From Homalodisca vitripennis (Eukaryota > Arthropoda > Insecta > Hemiptera > Cicadellidae), in contig NW_025777522.1 of NCBI RefSeq assembly GCF_021130785.1, positions 1 to 64,000 on the forward strand: a stretch of 64,000 bases of DNA, in the 5' to 3' direction. The notes below the pieces were generated by a model. That model ran no database searches, had not been told where the DNA came from, and saw only the letters and a list, made by a program, of their open reading frames with translations. The position numbers and the translations under genes are program-made. Shown here in pieces: positions 56,601 through 64,000 of this stretch (its first letter is position 1; every line of letters begins with the position of its first letter).

Positions 56601-59600
56601 CGTTTCAACCTCTCGAGGAGTATAATTTATACCTAAATTTTTTGGCAAAAGTAGGGTTTGGCCACAATTTGCAACGATTTTTAAACATTAAATTTTGAAC
56701 TTCTATATCAAGAACACCATGTAAATCGAGGCAGCTAAAACCAATGTTATGAGATACCAAATAGATTACTTAGGTTTAAACTGTATTTAGTAGTTTTTGC
56801 TCATTTCTCCTTGCATATAGTTTTTCCCTGCAGATGGGTGGTCTTTATATAGAATTTATATTATATATCAAATTAAATACACTATATTGGTATTCCTAGT
56901 ACTCTGTAAACATATTTAGGCTAGGATCTTAGATACTTTTAAACTTTAGTCACTTAAAACTTTAATCACAACATTTACTAGTATTAGTCACATTATTAAT
57001 GTTGTTAAAGTTGTGGATTGTTATTGATTTTTAAATTAAAATTAATTTTGTATTTTAGAATACAATAAATTTCTATCGTTTGTAATTATTGTTAAAAATA
57101 CTAACAATATTCTCTCGTGTAAAGTTACAAAGGCATAAAACCAGACAAATGTTGTGGAAGTGCCGGCGACACAGGCTGGAGTTCTGATACAAACATTTCC
57201 TGTAATTGTGCCATATACACGATTTCTCTATGTAATAGGTCTCCATTCCTCAGACGTGAATGTGATTCTAAAAATACGTACTATCTAAATCGAACTCTAA
57301 AGGCAAGACTGAAATTTATGACTTTTGAATGTGTGTTCTCGGATAAGATTAGGACCTATTGATCATTAAGAGGATTTAGGAAAACTTTTATTATATTGCA
57401 CATATACATTTTACCCAGTAAATTGAGAGTGTATTGGAATGAATAAAAATATATAATTAGGGGATTTAATAGAAATATAATACTTTAATGTAATAATTAA
57501 ATATGTTTGTAATGTATTGGCTGTGACCCTATAAATATGTTGATTTGGGTTACTTGAAATTGACGAGTAATGAGTTAATATCCGAATGTTTGTTCCATTT
57601 CTTGAATTGCTTTATTTATAACAAAACAGGATTTTCACATAAAATAAAAAAAATTCTCAAACGCCACTATAACGGTTTTTATGCTATGTATATACACCGC
57701 CTATATACCCGATTACATTTTTTACAAAATAGATTGTTTCTTAATTTTCTCGTTGAAAATTCTTATAACAATGAAATTTGTGAATTTAACAGTAATGCAC
57801 TTTAAGGATTTTGTACAATATCAATGCTCGACCACTAATTTATTATTAATATCTCAAGATAAAATATTATTTCTTGAAGTGTTATACCTTTGAACAAGTT
57901 TTCACCCATATTTGGTAACTAAAATTTTAGTTTTTTAATTTAAAGGAAAGGGTTATAAATAGTTGCGTCGATTTTAGCTTTATTGATGAATTTAATACTA
58001 GAAATAAATAAATACGGGGATAAACCATGTATATGAATAATCATGAATTTTAACAAATTCAAAAACTTCCAAGTTCATACAGTACAGTTAAAATATGAAA
58101 ACTCAACTTGGTCTCGTCTACGATTGGAAAATTGTCTGTTGGAGTATGAATGGTGACAGAATGTCTTCCATATAAAGGTACAATGTTTTACTTTCTATTA
58201 TAAAAAAGGATATTACAAGTTTAAAAATTATTAAAGGGCACAAAAGACCAAAAGAGAACCAAGGCCTGAACAATTTATCTCGTTAACACCTTCTATTAAT
58301 ATAGTCTAACGAAGAAAAAAATCAAAAATCCTAATACAGTCATGTATACTCTCAAATATGTTGAAACAATGACAGGATTACAAGAATCAATGGACGCTTG
58401 CTCAAATGCGTCAGATGTAGAGATACAGGTTGAGATAGCTCAATTCCAAATATGTCTATGACCAGAGTAATTTAATCAGCAATCTATCCCTCCTCACTCT
58501 ATAATTGTATTTAATAAGCTGCTTACATAAATATATGGTTCATTTGAATGGAAAAGTCTTGAATAATATATAAATCTTACCTTTCCTTCTTCCTAATTAA
58601 TTGAGAGTAAATAGTAAAGCTAAATATTTTCTTTTTGATTTAACGTTGATAATTTACTTAAATATGTAAAAGACTTCATCTTGTAATAGTAAAAAATAAC
58701 AGACAAAATATGTGATAAGAAAAATAAATCGTAAAATCCATTATATGTCTATCTATTTTATCACTTTAAACATTAAATAAAAAGATTTCATGTTATTAAA
58801 CTCATTTAAATAAATTCCTTGTTGCAAAGATTTTCAGAGAAAGTTATTACACTTAAACTCGCAAATAATATACGATGATTCGTTTCTTAATACAGCATTA
58901 ATGAAGAACAACATTTATATATAAAAGACCTAAAACTATAAACGCAGTTCCAAGAATAATATAAAGTGTTTGAAATGGAAGGAGTTTAATTAAAAACCGG
59001 AATGAGAGGCTCTTACTTAAGGGTAGGTAGTCACTTAATAAGTTTCCTTAATTTTTTGTAAAATCTCTGTTTAAATCTCTATCTCTAATTAGTTTTTCTG
59101 AGGGAGTTTTTCTAATAAAGAGGGTAAGTAAAAATTCTGATATAAAGGTATTCATAGCCAATTCTCAAAATATGTAATATTTACAAAAATGTTTCATGCT
59201 GACAGTTTCTGAAAATTATTTGAAGCATTACTTGAGTCTACACTTTTTAAATATAATCAAACACATTCAATATGTCACACTTCAGAACCATATTTGTGTA
59301 TTTCGTTTTCAATTCAATAGGCCGCTGGTATAACATCAAGTTTAAAAATATTCTTATTTTTTATGTTCCTTTTTTGGTCCTCTGAGTATGTAATAAATGT
59401 AAAGTATTTATTGTAATAGCCTAATTGTTTATTAATGTGACAATAAGAAACCAAAGTGATGGTCATTAAAGGGTATTAGGATAGATTTTAAGTTCAAGTT
59501 CTTAAAACCAGTGTTCACTTTAGATCTGATATCTCAAGAAGTAATAGATCTATTTTAATTAAACTTTATAATAATGCTCACAAATCAGTATCTCATAGTG

Positions 59601-60055
59601 TATGTACTAGAATAATCATTGTTACTCTATATTCACATAGTTTAAAACGACTATAACTGAAAAACGATTGTGGGTAAAAGTGACCAAAAAAATACAACAT
59701 TCAAGCAATTGTGTTGAACACTCAGGCTAAAATAAAACTCATTTAACTTGAAGAAAACAGGCATAACGATAAAAAGTGTCTTTAAACAAATTCCGATACA
59801 TATTAATAAACATATAAAATATTAATACAATTTATTTTACAAAGGTATATACACTATACATAATCCATTGAAATATAAACCATACATCTCATATAAAAAA
59901 CGTAATACTAAATGTAATTAATGTGGTGTGAAATTAAAATTAAACACTGAAGAAGCTGCACCAGCCCCCCTCAGTAACCGTTGCTGGGCTATATAATCGT
60001 GAACACAATCGTTTATCTCCTTGCCATGAAGGAGAACAATAAAAAATTAAATTAA
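56601..60055. other. AT-rich non-coding stretch
   Basis: No recognised gene. A short relative of the 48.5/63.1-kb inverted repeat is seen at 57,145-57,205 (AGTTCTGATACAAACATTTCC). ORFs at 57,545-57,893 are Phe/Ile/Leu-rich and read as chance. Confidence 0.55.
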
Positions 60056-60059
60056 AAAT

Positions 60060-60955
60060 AAATCATGGCTACTAACATTGTTTAGCCATATATAGCTGTG
60101 GGCTGTCGTTACTACTGCAAGGCTGGTTTCTGTGATGTATATATTTATTTTTCTTCCGCGCATACCAACTTCATCTAGTCTACAAATTAGAGTGTTATAT
60201 AGGTGAACAGGTATTCTCATTGTCTCATTTGAGTGCACTACGATGTTTTAGCCAGGATCTTTAAGCACGGTGATGCAAACTAGTTTCCTCTTCAGTAGTC
60301 TAGGTGACTCTGATGTCGAAAGGATGTAAGGATTTCATTTCAGCTTTCTCGTCACCGTGTTTTTTTTAATCTCTTCAGACTAACATGACTCCAGGTTCCA
60401 GGAATCACGTCTGTTATATCATCAGGCTCGAGATGCTGCACCAAGAGGAAGCAACTGAATTTAATCTGAACTTTCACAATATGCAATTATATAATTGTTC
60501 TAACTGTAACCATTCACCGATTTGTTCTAGGGTATAATCGCCTATATCTTTCAATTTACTGCATTGTGCATACATATGCTTTCTGAGAGATGCCGTGTAT
60601 TTATAGTCATTTCCGTATTTATATAATTACTTTCACGTATAAATAATGTTCTATAATATGTGTCCACCAATGAAAGCAGACCCGTGAAGGCTTTACTTAT
60701 GTTACCACCCGTGACTGAACTGAAAGTGTCCTCACTGTGTGTGGTATAAAGGATGTGCAAATTCTGAAAGGACTCTGAAAACTACAATTACTTCATCGTC
60801 TAGTAAACGTAATGATCGAAATTACACGAACCCTACGTAGGCAGTATGTGGGCGGATTGCACAGATTACCGTGTGGGATCTGAGTCACTAATATCTGATG
60901 ACCCTATTTTTATCATCTGGACAGGTATGACGGAGGTCGACTCGTTAAAATGAAG
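60060..60955. repeat. Long dispersed repeat, copy 2
   Basis: Matches 50,160-50,960; see that entry. This copy lacks the segment corresponding to AAACCCTATGTGGG's upstream duplicate and has its own short insertions. The ORFs here (63 and 69 codons, minus strand) are not conserved in copy 1, arguing against coding. Confidence 0.85.
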
Positions 60956-62489
60956 AAGCCGTCGAACCATATGGGATATATCCTTTATAGGAGTAAAAGT
61001 CTATTGTAGACAAAATATTCATTTATAAAATGAATCATCCGTAACCCATTTTCAGACTAAACAAAGGCCTTGATGCATAACGCAACTCCATAAACCAACT
61101 TAATAAAAAGTCTATCCATTGGCATGTACGTGCGTGAATATATTGTCGTCATGGCTACGTCATAGCAACATTGTAGACTTTTCTCTTATTTCACGCAGGC
61201 TAATACTGTAAGACAATTTGGTAGGTAACCTTGATTAATTTCCTCTCCTAAATTGTATTTAGTGGATGCATTGTTCTTACAAATTGCGTCCTGCACAGTA
61301 CTTAATGTGTATTGTAAAAATGATAAAGAAACAATCATAAATATATTTACCCATCGAATAAGACCTCCTATTTTAGGAAGTATGCCTTTTTAGTGGGTTC
61401 TGCCGACGTCCCTTTGCAGAGTTATGGGAAACCCAAAGGCTGGTGTACATCCAGTTTTTTTCTAAACTTCTTCCCAGCTGTGATTAGGAATTTCAATTTT
61501 AAAATACTATAAGAGTTGACGGATGATAAATTTAAATCATGCTGCTAAATGCTCCAGAACACTAGACGAAGCAACACACTATCCATTTCTTTTCCAACAA
61601 TATTTTTCTCCGAACCGCTATTTCGAGCAATGTCTCCGTCTTTCATATGGCATGTAACATTATAATATTTCCCTATAGTTTCCTCCACCGAATAATATTT
61701 GTATTTTGAGAAGAATGCATTATTTCATTGGAATAATATTTATCGATATTATTACTTATTTATTCATAAATATTAAGAAAAATATTTAGAAAAATAAATT
61801 AGTAAGTACCTTGATAAAAATTTAAAGTTCCAATTTATTTTGCAATAAAACCAAACGGTAATACCCACCTATTGTAGTTTCAGTAATGTGGAACAATGTG
61901 TGGGTTTGCTTGGACTGGTGGTCTAACAGATGTCCCAGACTGAGTCTATTTACTTTCATGCCACACTTCATATATCCTCGTTTCATGTACCACGTGGTCC
62001 TGTGCAGCGGACATCTGGAACATACTAGGGTACTTTTATTGTGATCGTTTTTTGTGTCACAATCATTCTATTTTATTAATATAGCTTCCATTGTAAATTA
62101 CTTATTCAGTTATTTAGGATAAGATAAGTAAATAATTACTGCTTTAAAAATCAATAATTAAATAGATTTTAATCATTAATATACATATGTTAATGTGTGT
62201 GTAATATATATTATTATTGATAGCCTCAGCAGTTTCTCGAGCTGTGACTTCCACAACGGCTAATCAGCATATTATATTCGGGAAAGTGTTATATTGCCAA
62301 AGACATTACGGGCATAGTTATTCTATCACAATATACACGTCTTTAGTCCAATAAAAATCTATCGATCAAGCCAAGTTTTCACCACTTCTTAAAACAACAA
62401 CTAATTGTTATACATTATATTCCATTCTTTGCAAACCCTAAGGTGATATTATATACTCGTAAATAATATGAGTTGAAAAGCTGATATTG
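60956..62489. other. Mostly AT-rich non-coding stretch
   Basis: Holds the second member of the 53.0-kb repeat at about 61,912-62,035; otherwise nothing recognised. Confidence 0.55.
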
Positions 62490-63165
62490 AACCTATTCAA
62501 AACAGTGCAACCCTTAATCAAACGAGACAGAGGCTGCCGTTTCATAGTCATTTGGAAAACGTCCAACTTTTAAAATGAGTTTAATTGAGCTTCTAAAAAT
62601 AGAGTATTTACTTTCGAATTAGAGCGTTCGTTTCCAGCATGAACAATATTGGACAATTGGAAACCTTTATTAGATTTTTTTAATTTTTCAAAGAAGAACG
62701 GGAAATTATTGTGTTTATTGGGAATGTAATAAACCATATATGTGTATACATATACATGCATACATATATATATAATTGTATATTTATATGTATTATATTA
62801 TTTATTTTATAACATAAAATACATTATATTTATTTCTAAATGTAAAAATGTAATTATTATTCAAGTATAAGTGGCTACTAATGGTGTGAAATACAAATTT
62901 TAATGAAACAACAAAATCAATTTTTTTTAAATTTTCTGGATAACTTTCTTCAGGTTAATATATATAATTTTTGGTTTATTTCCCTGCTTTTGTAAAATTG
63001 GTGAAATTAATACAATTCATTATAGGTTTAATTACTAAAAGCAAATCAACGATCCAGCACTTGAGACTGTAAGCTCATAAATCAGAGCAAACGTAGCGGA
63101 AGTGTGTAATAACGGTCAGGAATTCTGATACAAACGCTTTCTGTAATTTTCATTTACATTAAGTG
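62490..63165. repeat. Inverted dispersed repeat, right member
   Basis: Reverse-complement partner of 48,462-49,140. AGTATTTACTTTCGAA at about 62,603, GTATTGGACAATTG near 62,650, AAGCAAATCAACGATCCAGCAC at about 63,040 and GTAGCGGAAGTGTGTAATAA at 63,094 mark the match. The 63-codon minus-strand ORF at 62,570-62,761 partly overlaps it and is not open in the partner. Confidence 0.8.
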
Positions 63166-63294
63166 ATGGCGCGGATATTCTGTTCATAGGCGAGGCTACA
63201 AACGTGAGGTTTTAAGTAACGATACTTAACATTGAATCTATTCCTTTATCCTATTATATCGTGTGTCATACATACTATAGAATATTTTATCAAA

Positions 63295-63400
63295 ATCTAA
63301 TGGCAGCTTTCCGTGTGTGTTAACCAATCACTTATAAACTATTGGACCGATTGAGCTGTTTTTACATAGGCATTATTAGGGTTCCTGGTAAACATATAGA
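63295..63400 (+). mobile_element. Helitron-like 5' fragment
   Basis: TCTAATGGCAGCTTTCCGTGTGTGTTAACC, then CACTTATAAACTATTGGACCGATTGAG, resembles the 5' region of the Helitron at 7,742 (TATAGACTCAGAAACTATTGGACCGATC). No 3' end (CTAG with hairpin) is evident before the window ends. Confidence 0.4.
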
Positions 63401-63829
63401 CTCTTATTTAGTAAATCCCTGGGAGCTACGTCACACTGGTTTCTAAAGTTGTGAAAACTCCTATCATGGCTTCCAAAGTTGAATGACAAACAAATAGAAT
63501 CAACCGTTCTGTATAAACATCGTTTTATGACTACATATTGCTGTAATTCACTCAACCAATATCACCAATTTATTTACATTTATACTCTTAAAAGCATACA
63601 GTAAGCTTGTCACACCTTTCATTTCATCCTGTAGTACAACCGCTGTTGAGTACAGAGTAAGAAAATATCCAGTAAAGAAAATTAAATGTTTTAGTAAATA
63701 TAAATAAGTAATATAGATAAAATTACTATAAATCTTTTATTATAAATTTAAAGACTGCCTTAAAACCATTTTATTTGTGTTATAACCAGAGACAAAAGGA
63801 AAAATATACTGTACTATGAAAAATACGAA

Positions 63830-63950
63830 GATAGGAATAAATTACAATGACTATAAATATACAGTTTTTTTAAAAATATTTTCAACAACAATATAAGATC
63901 GGAATAAATTACAATGGCTATAAATATACAGTTTTCGAAATATTTTCAAA
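63830..63950. repeat. Tandem duplication of about 65 bp
   Basis: AAGATAGGAATAAATTACAATGACTATAAATATACAGTTTTTTTAAAAATATTTTCAA is repeated as AAGATCGGAATAAATTACAATGGCTATAAATATACAGTTTTCGAAATATTTTCAA. The units start at about 63,829 and 63,895. Confidence 0.9.
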
Positions 63951-64000
63951 AAAGGAAATTCAACGCTAGCGTCTAAAACCTAATTCCTAATGAACCAGAA

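Noticed and set aside
57545..57893. Two overlapping ORFs of 86 and 70 codons
   Set aside because: Phe/Leu/Ile-rich with no motif, in different frames over the same bases; typical of AT-rich chance.
62570..62761. 63-codon minus-strand ORF ending in a protein-like stretch
   Set aside because: It overlaps the inverted repeat, and the partner copy at 49.0 kb does not keep the frame open, so it does not look like selected coding sequence.

Overview
This is an AT-rich, intron/intergenic-type stretch of a eukaryotic nuclear genome, most probably an insect. The mix of transposons (mariner, piggyBac-like, Helitron, CR1/jockey-type LINE, Penelope-like, TTAA-flanked GGGGA-ended elements, hAT-like MITE), long dinucleotide microsatellites and the absence of any long open reading frame point that way; a hemipteran is a guess, not something the sequence proves. 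I find no intact host protein-coding gene, no rRNA, no convincing functional tRNA, no CRISPR and no prokaryotic features. Nearly every short ORF in the window is chance or a piece of a decayed transposon.

Layout. 0-7.3 kb: unique-looking AT-rich DNA with a mariner 3'-end remnant (3.9-4.4 kb). 7.4-8.8 kb: a cluster of three Helitron termini, one a complete non-autonomous element. 9.8-11.4 kb: a GC-richer island, possibly an LTR remnant, with a 31-bp minisatellite. 13.9 kb onwards: a recurring 170-200 bp repeat carrying the motif TAACGCTCAGCCAA, seen at 13.9, 22.1, 33.1, 41.4, 49.9 and 56.1-56.6 kb. 17.3-18.4 kb: a piggyBac-like internally deleted element. 19.9-21.2 kb: a nearly full-length mariner with a decayed transposase. 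21.8-22.0 kb: TA microsatellite. 25.2-25.6 kb: a tandem repeat whose first two units each contain the perfect CRE palindrome TGACGTCA. 27.7-31.15 kb: a decayed LINE (endonuclease, reverse transcriptase, 3' tail), followed by an AC/GC microsatellite. 31.4-32.5 kb: a TIR element with a deleted transposase.

37.5-39.7 kb: a Penelope-like retroelement on the minus strand which appears to have lost its GIY-YIG endonuclease but kept its extreme C-terminus and a hammerhead-ribozyme-like motif in its tail. 42.8-46.8 kb: a transposon graveyard with a deleted Mutator-like transposase, a 209-bp-arm palindrome, the C-terminus of a PIF1-like helicase, a second transposase C-terminus with its TTAA-flanked end, and two mariner fragments. 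47-63 kb: no coding sequence, but several collinear diverged repeats (47.4/55.7, 49.9/56.1, 50.2/60.1 and 53.0/61.9 kb) that suggest an old tandem segmental duplication, a roughly 680-bp inverted repeat (48.5/63.1 kb), a tRNA-like foldback element (51.9 and 52.2 kb) and a hAT-like MITE (54.6-55.4 kb).

No genes work together in a pathway here; the biology is that of mobile-element decay, internal deletion and nesting. The most interesting items are the endonuclease-deleted Penelope element with its ribozyme-like tail, the large hairpin lying between a transposase end and a helicase end, the tRNA-like foldback element, and the collinear repeat blocks at the right end. All calls were made by reading the sequence; no database search was possible.
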